This document shows, piece by piece, positions 1 to 11,914 of a stretch of 64,000 nucleotides of DNA. The translations under genes were made by a program, and so were the position numbers. The DNA is from Ampelocalamus luodianensis. Its lineage: Eukaryota; Streptophyta; Magnoliopsida; Poales; Poaceae. Numbering within the stretch: the first letter of the stretch is position 1; each line of letters begins with the position of its first letter. The stretch lies in contig CM070618.1 of assembly GCA_036346255.1 (NCBI GenBank), positions 81,788,428-81,852,427 of the forward strand. The letters are read 5' to 3'. A model generated the notes under the pieces. It was not told where the DNA came from. It saw only the letters and a program-made list of their open reading frames with translations, and did no database searches.

Positions 1-84
1 TCCTCTTCATACCACGAGAAATCGTATGCAGGACTTTATTATATGAGGCAATAGTATCAAGCAAATACAGGTTGTCATGCCAAA

Positions 85-1300
85 TTAAAGAACCGGTACC
101 AACTTTATTGGAATTATGAAGAAGACTAAATAAACCATTTCCAAAAGAACAATTATAACTTGATTTGTCCAATACAGAAATAGAAACCAAATTCCGCCTA
201 AAAACGGTACAATATAAGTCTCTTTCAAATCCAGATAGTATCCTGTCTTTAACAGCAACTTAAATGTGCCTATAGCCTCAACTTCCACCTTCTTGCCATT
301 GCCCACATAGATGAATCTTTCAGCATCACTTGGCTTTCGGCAATTCAGGCAACCCTGCATGGACACACTGATGTTAGATGTTGCACCGGAGTCTAACCAC
401 CAAGTGTGTTCAGGTACAGAAGTTAAGTTAACCTCAGAGCTAACCATAGCAAGAATTGTACCTTTCTTAGCACGCCAAGTGTGATATTTGGTACAATCCT
501 TCTTTACGTGACCATCTTTCTTACAAAAGAAACAAGCCAATTAAGGTCCTTGTTTATTCTGTTTCTTCTTTATGGATGGCACACTTGCAGCTTCTTTACT
601 CTTCCTCTTGTTATTCTTGACTTTAGGGGTCATAGCCAAATGAGCACTTTCTGTTCTATCTTGTTTCCATCTATCCTCCTCTTGCGCACAACAGGAGATG
701 AGCTCATTAAGAGACCATTTGTCTTTTTGGCAGTTATAGCTCACTTTGAACTGGTTAAAGTGTGCAGGAAGGGATATCAAAATTAAATGCACGAGCAAAT
801 CCTCAGATAGCTCTAACTTGAGTGCCTTTAATTTTGAGACAAGATGAGACATTTCCATAATGCACTCCCTTATGTTTCCTTTACTTTTATATTTCATTGA
901 GATAAGCTTTGCAAAAAGCGTACTTGTTTCAGCCTTTTTGTTTTTGGCAAACCTTTGCTCAAGATTGTCAAGGAAACCCTTAGCTGTCGTGGCCTGTTCT
1001 GATGTGCTATCCCGAAAAACTTCCGGGACACCTTTGCTCAAGACTGTCAAGGAAACCCTTAGCTGTCGTGGCCTGTTCTGATGTGCTATCCCAAAAAACT
1101 TCCGAGACAGCACGCCTCATGATCATTAGACTCATGCAATTTGAACGATCCCACTTCTCAGACTCCGTCTTTTCCTCAATAGAGTTGTTAGCCACAAGAG
1201 CAGCGAGTTGTTCTTTATGAAGCGCAAGGTCTAGATCCATTACCCCAAGAACAATCGAAATGTTCTCTTTCCATTCTTTAAAGTTTGCACCAGTAAGCAT
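85..1300 (-). pseudogene. Copia retrotransposon gag-protease fragment
   Basis: Read on the minus strand, this is the start of a Ty1/Copia polyprotein. The N-terminal gag begins with LTGANFKEWK and a UBN2-type helical region. A CCHC zinc knuckle (CFFCKKDGHVKKDC) lies at about 535-490, and a retroviral-type aspartic protease start (WWLDSGATSNIS) at about 405-370. The reading frame is broken by a 79-bp tandem duplication (952-1109) that shifts frame inside gag, and by an in-frame TAA at 541-543 just before the zinc knuckle. Nothing downstream of the protease (integrase, RT) is visible before the window edge at position 1. No LTR was recognised upstream. It is a non-functional element fragment; the family assignment rests on the gag and protease motifs. 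Confidence 0.85.
952..1109. repeat. 79-bp direct tandem duplication inside Copia gag
   Basis: Positions 952-1030 and 1031-1109 are two adjacent copies of the same 79-bp segment, differing at only a few bases. Because 79 is not a multiple of three, the duplication shifts the gag frame. This explains why the gag coding sequence is found in two overlapping frames here. Confidence 0.9.
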
Positions 1301-3087
1301 AGGTATGGAATTGATGCTAGCAGAAATATTAGAAACGGAATTTGCAGCTGAAATAAAAGAAATTAAATGCTCATATCAGGACATGAATAACATACTTAAG
1401 GTTTGATTCAGAATTTGGTATATTCCATCACACAAGATACCTAGCGCTATATTAATATTTAGTCTTTGGACAGAAATATTAACTCGCAAGTGGTAACATT
1501 GATGTAGCAAACAAATACTAACAGTAAATCCTGTCAAATAATATGCCTTACTTTGGTCCGACTTATTGTTCACATGGAAACTTGATGACTGCTACATATT
1601 TGTTGCCACGGTTGTATATATAATTCGGCTAAATATTGACTTTCCTTTAGGCCAGTCAATCGATGTGGAATTGAACTGAAGTAGTAGACGAATATTTAAT
1701 CTGTCTACCTAGAGTTTGGTCTTTTCCAGCTAAGTCACAGGTTCCAACTACAGATGGGGATAGGTGGCATAACATGAGATACCCTGCTGAGAGGACTTGA
1801 CCTTTATTTATAGTCTTTTGGTATGGAGTCATGTCCCGTCCTATAATTAGAGATATACTCCAAATAGGTCTCTATACATATTTGAATTCAAGTCCATATT
1901 TTTCCCTAATAGATACGCTGGCTCTTAATAAATATTTGATCACTTTATATATTTGAGCCAACTAAAATAGATAGCTGATATTTATTTAAACTCATGTAGG
2001 TCCACATTATGAAAATTAATCCAATAGCAACAGGTGAGGAGGTTGGTGGCTAGGGCGTGGGGAAGGAAATGGCGGTGCAATGGAGCTAAGGTTGGAGGAG
2101 GAGTCTACAGTGGATTTAGGCCTTGAGCGGGTCGAGGGCTAGAAGGATGAGGGAGGAGACAATAGCAAGGGAGGCAAGAGGGAGGCCCAAGGAGCACCAC
2201 TAGTCCGCTCGAGAAGAAGAGGATGGAGGTGAGCGTGTAGAGCCCCCGAAGAATAAGAGGAAGGAAGTGAGGAGGTGGGGGCAAGAATGTTCATAGTGCC
2301 GTTGAGGCAAATCATGTGTCTTATTTATTGCTATTCGAGCAAGGAGAAACAAAAAAAAAAGTGGTATAAGAGCAAAGTGCTAGAAAAGTAGTGCTATGAG
2401 ACTAATTTTCTATCGTTTTTTCCCTTGGAAATTAGAATGGGTATCTACAACTGTACATGCATATTCATGTGAGGTCAAACAATGAAAGATACGAAACGAG
2501 AGAACGGAGGATGCACGACATGCGAGATGTAACTGGCCCAAAACATAACTAGCCATGTAGTGTAGTGGTGGGCTGGGAAATGATGGGCCACGTTAGATGA
2601 GGCCCATGGTTGGCTGGGGGCAGAGCACACCTGGGAGTGAACCATTGTGTATGGGTCAACGCGCCGAGCTGCTGTTTCACACCAGACCACCTGAGCTCCT
2701 TCCGATGCGGGGCCCACGTGCCCCGCGAATCCGAGGCGGGTCCACGTGGATCAACGACTGCGGGTGGCTAGTCTCGGTGTAGCAGTGCACTAAGACCCCG
2801 ACCATGTCGTAACGCAGTGGAATCCAATGCGACATATTCCCTAATCACGCTATTAAGGATGCCGGTGCATTGTGATGGGTCCAAAAGTAACATCAACTTT
2901 CTCTAACATATATGTCAAGTGAAACATATATATACAAGCTAATAAATAAGTTAAATCGGAAAAGATGTCCACATTTAGTAGGTGATGTTGTTTCTTGTCC
3001 AATATGAATACAAACAAAAATCTTTAGGCAGTACATAAGACACTGAGAATGTAAGAATATCTTTGTAGGCAATACCTTGATAAATGT
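1301..3087. other. Intergenic or old repeat sequence without a recognisable gene
   Basis: No convincing coding region was seen. 2040-2300 is purine-rich on the plus strand (GGAGG/GAAG-rich). 2580-2780 is more GC-rich and contains CACGTG-type words, but no TIR, LTR end or protein similarity could be supported. It may be older transposon debris. Confidence 0.5.
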
Positions 3088-3615
3088 TGTAACATTCCAA
3101 AAATCTCAATTTTGGAAAGTATAATGAAAATAAGTGGAGGAATAATTTTGAGCATGTTTTTGTGCGGAAAACTGTTTTAGCATGATTTTTGAACTTTTGT
3201 ATAATTCAAATCGTGAATTCACATGCAAACAACAATTTGAAAGAATTTTCGAGAGAAACATAGAATAGATAAAATTCTGAAATATTTACACAAAAAAACT
3301 ATAATGTGTCAGGATCCCCCACAAATATTTTCATAAATTTTGGAGCCCGTTTGCTACATTTAGAAATTTGAACAACAAACAACCAGTTCTAATATTTGAA
3401 AACCCAATTCGAATTCCCGCCGAGCCAAATGGGCCAATTTCGCCCGGCCCAAGCTCCCCTCTCACTCGCTCCAGCCTGACCTCAACCCAAGCACGTCACA
3501 AAGTGTTCCATACCCCCATTGATGCTACTCCTTGTAGCTTCTCTATTGCTGTGGTGAGCTGTCATCGTGAACCTCCTTCGCACCGACGTTGCTCGTCGTC
3601 GACAATGTGCCTCAA
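3088..3615 (+). mobile_element. Outer long LTR (Tat/RIRE3-like), piece 1 of 3
   Basis: Starts with TGTAACATTCC, the same start as the younger solo LTR inserted at 3616. It continues past that insertion (6895 onward) and past the LINE (19008 onward). The piece ends with the target copy CTCAA at 3611-3615. Family placement rests on the shared start and on the similar order of motifs in the later pieces. The far end of this LTR is not sharply defined. Confidence 0.65.
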
Positions 3616-6600
3616 TGTAACATTCCAATTTTCTGAGCTTTAAAAACCTTTTGAATAGTTAGTAGGTTAAAAATTCACCATTTGGATTTATTTGAAATTA
3701 AGTCAAAAGCTTAACTTGGACTTTTAGTAGCAAAACGATTTAATATGAATAATTCCAACATCAACAATTGTCAAAACTATTTTATTTGGATTCTATGTGC
3801 TTGGATATACTTTCTAGATTTTTTTTTAGAATTTTTCCAAGTTCATTTGCTATTTTCTAATTACTATTTGGATTTTTTGGTATTTATAAAATAGAAAATC
3901 TATTAAAAATCTCAGAATAGTCTCGGACCGAATTTCTCAGGCCCAATCTCCCTTTTACCGTGCGTGACCCACGAAGCGGCCCAGTCGCGCATTCACTCGG
4001 CCCGTTCGTGTACACACTCAGTCCGCCACCGTTCGATCATGCTTAGACGGTCCGATGGGGTTGGATCGTTCGGACGGTCTGAACGTCACAAGCGGTTTGG
4101 ATAGTCCGATCAAGGTTGGACGGTCAGATCAAGATTTGTTCGAATGCGCTAGCGCCTTGTTCCTCTGGCCAGTGGACCACGCACCTTCGTCGTCTCCACA
4201 TCACCGTCTTCCTTGCGAAGTCCTCACCGCGTCCGCCATTGAAGCCTTCTAGAAGCTTAATCCAACAAACAGATTCTATAACTAAAACCTCTCGGATTTT
4301 CTTACCGAACTCGATCTCTTATCTGTCCGCGTCCATATCTACGTCCAATCGGCTCCAGCTTGGACTATATCTTGTAGATCAAACGAACACGGGGATATCC
4401 CAAATTGGGGATTCCTTATTTGTGCTCACTCCCGGGGTATAAATAGGACCCCCAAGGTTCGCCCTTGTCCCCTGATCCCAAAACCCTAAGCTGTCGCCCT
4501 CTAAGAACTCGAGAACCGCCACAATTAGGGTTCTAGGGTTTTGTCGCCGCTGCCGTTTTCTTCGAATTCCGATGCCACCGTCATCACCCTGAGGTCATGG
4601 TCTGTGCTACTGTGTTCAACATCGCCTGGGCTACCTCGCGAGCCTTTCCCCATCGCCGGAGCATCATCCGAGTCCCCGTCCGACAATAGCCGAAGGACTC
4701 AGCCGCCAAAACCTTGCCACCGGCCGTCACCGTCGACCTCAGCCACCCATGAGTGCACTAATAGATGTGCAATACCACCCTCTATCTGTTGAGACCACCC
4801 AGTGCCAGCAAAGCTCTGTCGTTCGTCGTTGTTGGGCGAAACCAGAGACGTCGCCACCGATCTGACGTCACCAGTTGACATGTCAGCCATGTGCGTCGCC
4901 AGCTCAGCTCCACCTCAGCATTCATACCAACATTGCGCCCAGACAGCGTCCACGCACGCGCGTGTGCGGCACGGTCCAAACCACCCAGCCCAGATCCAAT
5001 CTCCCATGAACCTAGTCCATGTGGACCGTGTCTATGACACATGGATTCCACATGTCAGCCTCAGTCGTTTTTCTTTGGTTTTCTTTTAATTTTGAAATTC
5101 CTAGGGCTAATGTCAGCATGGCGTCATAAGTCTATTTTCCAGCAGAAAATTAAATCTAGATAAATCCAATAAATCCTTTTTAATGTTTTTCTTTAGATTG
5201 AAACTTCCAAAGGTCATATCTTTTGCATCCGAACTCTAATTGAGCCCATTCAAATTTCTAAATTCGAGATTTATTTATCTGAGATTTTTATTTAATTTTT
5301 GGAGTTGAGTTTCTTCTCTGTTTTATTTACTTTTCTTTATTTGCTTTGTTTGCGAGTGGAAGTTGATACTTCGGGAGAGTTTGGAGAAGGAGTTCACCAA
5401 AACCAAGACCAGTACCCAGATCTATTCCAAGAAAAGTTATACCTTTGATCATATTGAACCCAGTTTTCAAAATACTTTGATTCAAATTATTGCATTTACT
5501 TAAGTAATTATTTAAATACTTTTGGGCTTAGTTATTAATCCAACTTGTTATTTATCCATCTTGTCTATTGTTATGTCATAATCTTTTGCCACTCTAGATT
5601 GGTTCAGTATTTAGTTGGTATTATTGTAGCACCAATGTGGGTTGATTAGATATGATTAGATTGGTTAGCCATGCTACGAGTCATCATCTCATGTGAGTTG
5701 CAATATAAACTTTACTAAGTGATTATGGAACTATGTGATAAAACTGTGTGTAATGTGTGCTATTACTCATTGATGGCATATGTTGCACTTAACTAATAGG
5801 GTGGGAAAAGATTTAGATTTAGGCAAGTGGGTGAGCTGTGTGCTTTGGTGGACTGTGTGCTTTGGTGGATTGCGTTAACATGTCTGGTATGGGACGGATC
5901 TAACTTAGTAAGTTATGGATTCTTGATATTGATTACTCAGGTTGTAGGCTAGACTCTGTGTAAGGGTGGAGATGTGAACTACCAGGTAGTTGCATCGCGG
6001 GACAGTTCGCCACTTCCCTATCCAATGGTGTGTGTGATAATAAACCTCTGTGTTTGGGTTGGTATGACAGGAAAGCACACTGGGAGTGTCTATGTGAGAT
6101 GAAGTTTTACTGGGAGTGTCAATGTGAGATGAAGTTTTGGAAAAGTTTTGTCATGATTAGTGCTAGCTACACTGATCGTATCGTGTGAGTAAAGTGTACA
6201 CCATCTGTAGAGTGATAATCAATCTATTTGAATAGTCACGTCCGCAGTCATGGACATGTTCAGGGATTTCACACGAGGGGTAGTTTTCATAAAAACCAAT
6301 TGGGAAGGGACAGTTGTGTGATCTAAGTCGTATGGTTGTGTGAATTAAACTGATTAGCTTTGTGTCCTTTTGTGAAAACAAACTGTTAAATTATTATTGT
6401 TTTGAATTGTATTTCAATCTATTATTTGTATTCAATTGCAAATATTGCTTTATGCAAAAGAACCACGGAAGCCATTTCCTTTAGAATAAGCCTGCATCTA
6501 TACATTGTATTCTGTTGTATGACTTGCGAGTACGGTTGTGTACTCATACTTGCTAAATCAACTCCACAGAAGTGGAGGAGTCTTCGCCTGTATTTGAGGA

Positions 6601-6894
6601 GGAGTTCTACGAAGGTGCTGATCGTTAGGTCATTGATCCCAGTCGATTACCTGTGGCGAATTGATAGGACTCCCTTGGAATTTATTTTGTTCTACTGCTA
6701 TTTAATTCTTTGTTAGCCCTGTGTGGTTTAGTTATTGTAAACTTGACTATAAGGTCAAAACCATTATTTGCTATTCAAATTAATCGCTTTGTGTGGATCG
6801 ATATTCATCTATGTTGACACTGTGTGCACTAGCGTGATCTTGGACTAGTGCAGAATATACAGAGGGTCCAGAATCGCATTTTTGGGTCCCGACA
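3616..6894 (+). mobile_element. Solo LTR, 3.3 kb, with CTCAA target duplication
   Basis: Begins TGTAACATTCC and ends GGGTCCCGACA, a TG...CA LTR. It is flanked by identical 5-bp copies CTCAA at 3611-3615 and 6895-6899. No primer-binding site, gag or pol follows, so it is a solo LTR left by recombination. Its long size, internal promoter and the tail ending in GGTCCCGACA resemble the LTRs of the grass Tat lineage (RIRE3/RIRE8 kind). Short open frames inside (around 4055-5089) are not treated as genes. It lies within an older LTR of similar type. Confidence 0.9.
4438..4445 (+). promoter_or_regulatory. TATA box of the solo LTR
   Basis: TATAAATA follows the GC-rich proximal part of the LTR and precedes an untranslated stretch with AAACCCTA-type words, the usual layout at the U3/R boundary of plant LTRs. 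Confidence 0.6.
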
Positions 6895-9137
6895 CTCAAC
6901 CCTTCCCCGGCCTCATCTTCTTCACCCATATGGTCATGGTGAGTCACTGATCCTCATGCGCGCATCATTTTGCCACAGGCAAGTGCCTAGCGCCCATTCC
7001 TGCTTAGCCACCCATGGTGCCGCCGCGATTGAATGTTGTCGACTCGCCTTCGGTGCCCAGTCCATTAGCATCGCCTAAACTCGATGAGTCTAGTGCGCCA
7101 CTCCTTTAGCCTAGGGGATGCCTCCTACGCAAAGTACATTGCGGATCCAAGGCGTTCCGCCGCTCCTCGTCATTGCAATGCCGCCTCTCGCCATCTCTGT
7201 CGCCGTCACCACCACCCATAGCTTTGCCCTATTTTCCTCTTTCCATTTCACTACTCAATGTTGCCGCTCATCACACCGTTCGCCGGCAACAAGCTTGCCA
7301 TGGCGCTCGAACATGCGCGTAGCTTTGCTGTTTCCTTTCTCTCTTTGACTGGTGGAACCCACTCGCATTTAGGATTTAGTTAACACTAAATGACAGTGGT
7401 TAAGAGTACTAAGTGCATGACAGGAGGGACCAGCCGAAAAGATTAACAAAAATCTAATTTCAAACGTAATTAGAATATGTGTCACTAACATGTGGGACCA
7501 TGCACTATTCTCAGTTTTTAAACACGTTTTAAAACCCGAGAGACTAACATGTGGGCCCAAGTCGTTAGATAATTAAAATTAAAATATGCTTAATTATTTA
7601 GTAAATAAATAATGAGTTTATAACATGTGGGTCCGCCTCTGTTTTATAAATAAAAATCCAAAGAATAAAACTATAAGTTACTAACAAGTAGGCCCCACAT
7701 ATAAGTTAATAAAAATTCAAAAAAATGATGAAGCCGGTTTCAGGTTAGAGGAAAATACGTTTTCTCTATTGAAAAACGTAAACCTCATTAGAACTCAAAA
7801 GAAAATATGCTTTCGCTATTGGAAAGTGTAAACCACAGAGAATACGCTTCGTCACCCTTTATTAATTTCTGGAATTTCAAAACCGAAGCAAATTGAAATA
7901 TTAATAACTTTTGTATACGAACTCCAAATCAAATAGATCTTTTTTTATAAATTCATATCAAATCATGCTATATCTGATTATGTAAAAATATTTGGATTTT
8001 ATTGTTGTTGAAATTATTTTGTCTGTATTTAATTTGCTATCAGCTTCTTTTTGGAATAGACATCTATACTTCAAACTAAATTCACGACGATCCCTCATCC
8101 TTCTATTCAAAGCAACCAGAGCAAGGCAAGCACCTTCTTTGACCATGTTGATCCTACTATTTTAATTATTATAATTTTTTTTGCAAAATCTATTATGCAT
8201 ACGTGTATGTTTGCTCAAAATTGCTATGTTTGGGGATAACGGTAGTTATGGTTCTATTCGATGCATGATCCTCGTTAAAATATTGATATCCTTACTGTTG
8301 TAGCCATTAGGGTATGGTTTAGACAATAAATGATGTCAAATTTAGTTTTTCGGATGCGAATATCGCATAAATGCTTAGCCAGGCTTTAGTCTTTACTAAA
8401 ATTGGGAAAATGGATGACATGTTGAATACGAGTTTGGGAGATTTTGAAATGATGGTCAGAGGGGTTTACCTATGTTATTTTGTATATAAATAAATAAATA
8501 ATATAGTTTGTGACGCGGACGAGTTATATTATATTCTGAGAAGTGTGAGAGATGTATCTCACGAGTAGATAGGCGGAGATCCTCGCCCTGGTCAATTAAG
8601 GACCAAACGCCGATGCCACCAATTTAAGCCTAAGTGTACAACCAAATGTGCTGGTATAGGAAGGCCTTAGCTAATTAAGTCATCAAAAACTAGCCTTGCG
8701 CGTTGGTAGACCGTAGTAGTGCGAGCATGACTGGTGTAGGCATGTTCGAAGTGGCTCCCTTAACCATGGTGTCAGAAACAAAGTTTGCCGACACAATAGT
8801 GAATGTCTCACTGAGACGGGGGTGTCTCGGGTAAAGTAAGGGTGTTCATTCGCTGAGCTAATGCAAGGTTAGGATTAGGTGATGTAATGGCTTCGATACG
8901 TGCTCTAGACTGCTTACCAAATGTTAGTGAGCAGTGGTATCGATGGGTGTCAAACAAACTAGAGAATTCGTATGCTGCAGGTAAAGTTGTACACCTCTGT
9001 TGAGTGTAAATCAATTTAAATAGTCGTGCTCACGGTCATAAGCATGCTTACTGCAGTCACATTGGGTATAGTCTTGATTTTTGCAAAAAAAACGATTATT
9101 GTTGGAAAACAAGGAAATAGTTTTGTTGTTGATATTT
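6895..9137 (+). mobile_element. Outer long LTR, piece 2 of 3
   Basis: This continues the LTR that began at 3088, resuming right after the CTCAA duplicate. Between about 8780 and 9060 it shows the same order of motifs as about 6070-6290 of the younger solo LTR: a GTGTCT-containing block, then a GTAAAGTTGTACACC-type block, then TCAATTTAAATAGTCGTGCTC and CGGTCATAAGCATG. It is therefore a diverged relative. It ends in the LINE target copy TTTGTTGTTGATATTT (9122-9137). No host gene was found in it. Confidence 0.65.
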
Positions 9138-9163
9138 TTTTTGATCGAAAAACAGTAGAGAGA

Positions 9164-9168
<5 letters not shown>

Positions 9169-9211
<43 letters not shown>
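9169..9211. repeat. (TA)n microsatellite in LINE 3' end
   Basis: An uninterrupted alternating TA run of about 43 bp. It lies about 30 bp inside the LINE 3' terminus, so it probably belongs to the element's own tail and has since expanded. It creates artefactual Ile-Tyr repeats in every frame. Confidence 0.95.
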
Positions 9212-9215
<4 letters not shown>

Positions 9216-9361
9216 AGAAGGTACAAAAAGGGTACAAAAAACAAAGAAGGCAAAATAAAAGAAGAGAGAAAGAAAGAAAGGAAAAAAGGCAGGCCTCACA
9301 AGTTCCCAACTGGTAAGACAAACCAGAAGTACAATAAAAACTGACCAAAACCGATACAAGC

Positions 9362-11854
9362 TGTAATACCCCGTTTTCGTTTAGGAAGAATTCAATTCAA
9401 AATCCAGCTTCTGGGGTAGACTTAGAGCTAGGGCCTCTGGCTTTAGTGTTAATATTCGGAACTTCAGATTAGAGAGAATAACATTCGGGAGAGGATATTT
9501 AATTCTAATTCCTAATTCTGAGCGCGTTTGGTTAGTGGGCTCATGGCCCAAGGTGCAAAAGCCTTAGTGGGCCGGCCCAAGTGGGAAGAAAGGGGGGGCG
9601 CCCCTTAACCCTAGCTGCCCCTCACCCCTCCCCCCCTTTGGCCGAAATTCCCCCTTGCCTCCATCCCTTGGCCGCCACCCCTCCTGTTCATCCTCACCTT
9701 TGGGCGCCTCCACCTCCACCCCTCCCTCCATTGCTGCCCCGTGGAGAGATGTTGCTGCTGGCCGGCCACAAGAAGGAGGAGACGAGAAGGGAGATGAGGG
9801 GAGAAAGGAGGAGAAGATAAGGGAGATTCTTTGGTGTGTTTGATCAGCATCTTCCTAGGGCTCTACAAGGGTAATGGTTCATTCTCTTCGCTGGTTGGAT
9901 CGTAGTAGGAGCGTTTGATGCCATATTCGTTGGATCGAAGTCCTGCTGCGATTATTTAAGTTTCTGTCCAGAATGTTGCGCGGCCAGTTTCATGTATTTA
10001 GATGCCAAATTAGGAGTTCTCGTCTCCTAGAGATATGTAGATTATGTTCTTAGCTTTCAGTGGCCACCAAGATCACCCAAATCCGATTAACGGTCAGGAA
10101 GTTATGATTTATTTAGTATCGCTATCCGGCAAATCTGTCAGTTTCTGGCAGTCTGTAGTAATTGGGTTAAAACTGATATTTAAAGGGCGAATCAGGGGAT
10201 CTCAGTATAACGAAAAATGTGGGTAATTTCTGTACCTTTTCATAGAGATAAAGAACACGAGATTTGGACTTTCGTAGCAAAAGTTATGATAGTTTTAGTG
10301 ATCTGTCCAGAGAACCCGACGTGATAATTATTGCTCTGTAGGTTGGCTTGGTAGAGGCAGTAGTTGGCATAATCAAAAGGGTTCCCCAACTAAGTTTATT
10401 TAGGTAATTAAATTACCTTTCCAGAAAGTCTGAGAACACCTTATTTGGACCCCTGAGCGGAAAGTTATGCATTTTAGAAGTTGTCTATCCGCAGTGATCA
10501 CCAAAAGCGATCGCTAGGAATTGGAAGATTAGAAAACGTTTGGGAGTTTAGCGAGTTCGTTTGTGTTGTTATTTATGCTTTTGGTCCAGTATGTTGGACT
10601 TAGTCTGGGTTATCTTTATGTTCAGGTAGGAGCGTGATTCCAGGGGCAGCGCCCTCTTTGCGTCCACCGCTCTTGCACGGTTAAGGCAAGTATTCGGGTT
10701 ATAGCATATTTTCGGTTGTATGATAAGATTGTTGTGATTGCTTGCTGTAGCCTTGCACGAATGTTAGTGTAATGAGTTTTCCTTTTATCTTGATGAATGC
10801 AAGCTATGGTTAATGGTTCCCTTGAGCGTTGCTAAATCTTACATGTTGTTATGTACATGTTAAATTCTTGGGTATGAAAGATGTGGGCATGGAGCATTTG
10901 CATGTTTCAAACGTGTTGGAGACTTGGTCATATATGCATGTTTTTGATATATGATAGCGAAGTAAGGTTGCTGGCATGATGTTTATATTAAGATTGGTGA
11001 ATGCTCCAAGTATGGTTATGCTCTATTCATGTCCGATGTTATTGTATTTGGTATATTGATGATGAATAGATGTTGTGCATGTGCATATTGAGATCATGCT
11101 GAAGCTTGGTCACGTGGTGACCAAGTATGCATTTCGTTGAGGTCCCCGTCATGTATCGACGGGCTTGAGGTCCCCACATTCGTGGAATGTGGGCTATGAG
11201 CAAAGAGGTCCCCATCATTCTGATGATGGGCAAAGGTCCCTATACATGTGGTGTATAGGCTCTTGGTCCCTGTGCGGAGGGCACGAGCAAGGGTATACAA
11301 TGACGGTTGTATACTCCGCATGACACGTAAAATGCGAAAGAGATAAAGTTGAAAAGGGTGCATTGCATTGGTTGCATTCACATGAGCATGAAGGCTATAC
11401 TTTGGCGCATTGTTTATCTTGGATTATTGATGCTATGAATGATAACTTGCTTAGCCTTGTTGGTACTTGCTTGAGTCTTTGGGCTCACTCTTGCTTTGAT
11501 GTGTTTTAGGTACAACCGCAAGACCGGCATGCATGGGAGGGAGTAGATGTTTGAATGCACGCACTACCACTCAACCTTAAGAATTACTTATGGATGGTTT
11601 GAGTTTTGATTATTTGTAATAATGAGAATAGCGAACTTTGGTTATGTTTATGAGATTATCTTGCATGCTTGAATGAACTCGAATATGGAGTCTATTGTCA
11701 AGTGCCATGATTTAATTGTTAGAGCTGATTTAATCGTTAGAGCCTCGGTACAGTGGTCTATACCAAGGAGGTTATGCCGAAAATTGGTAACTAGTTTTAG
11801 TTTAATTTTTATTTCCAGTAGCATTCCAGACTCATTGGGAGTTGGGGTGTTACA
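9362..11854 (+). mobile_element. Solo LTR, 2.5 kb, with CAAGC target duplication
   Basis: Starts TGTAATACCCC and ends GGGGTGTTACA, an imperfect terminal inverted repeat of about 11 bp. It is flanked by CAAGC at 9357-9361 and 11855-11859. It contains no retroviral coding sequence or second LTR, so it is a solo LTR. It was inserted into the 3' UTR of the LINE. Around 9540-9830 it carries a CT-rich low-complexity tract that opens long frames on both strands, which are not genes. A hairpin array at 11105-11336 is listed separately. Orientation is inferred from the TGTAA start and is uncertain. Confidence 0.92.
11105..11336. repeat. Array of consecutive short hairpins in the solo LTR
   Basis: Consecutive stem-loops with different stem sequences: CTTGGTCAC/GTGACCAAG (11105-11125), CCCGTC/GACGGG (11145-11163), CCCACATTC/GAATGTGGG (11173-11193), CCCATCAT/ATGATGGG (11211-11230), CCTATAC/GTATAGG (11239-11259), GTATACAA/TTGTATAC (11293-11314) and CGCAT/ATGCG (11317-11336). 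Several units begin with GGTCCC. A weaker unit lies at about 11268-11287. All arms quoted pair without mismatch. Confidence 0.9.
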
Positions 11855-11914
11855 CAAGCGCAGAAGCCTCCTGGATCAAAAGCGACAAACCTTGTGCCGA
11901 GATTTGTAAACTCG

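Noticed and set aside
4055..5089. Frames of 60-108 codons in the solo LTR
   Set aside because: They lie within an LTR bounded by target copies, overlap on both strands and show no domain.
9011..9359. Frames containing long Ile-Tyr runs
   Set aside because: They are products of the TA microsatellite in the LINE tail.
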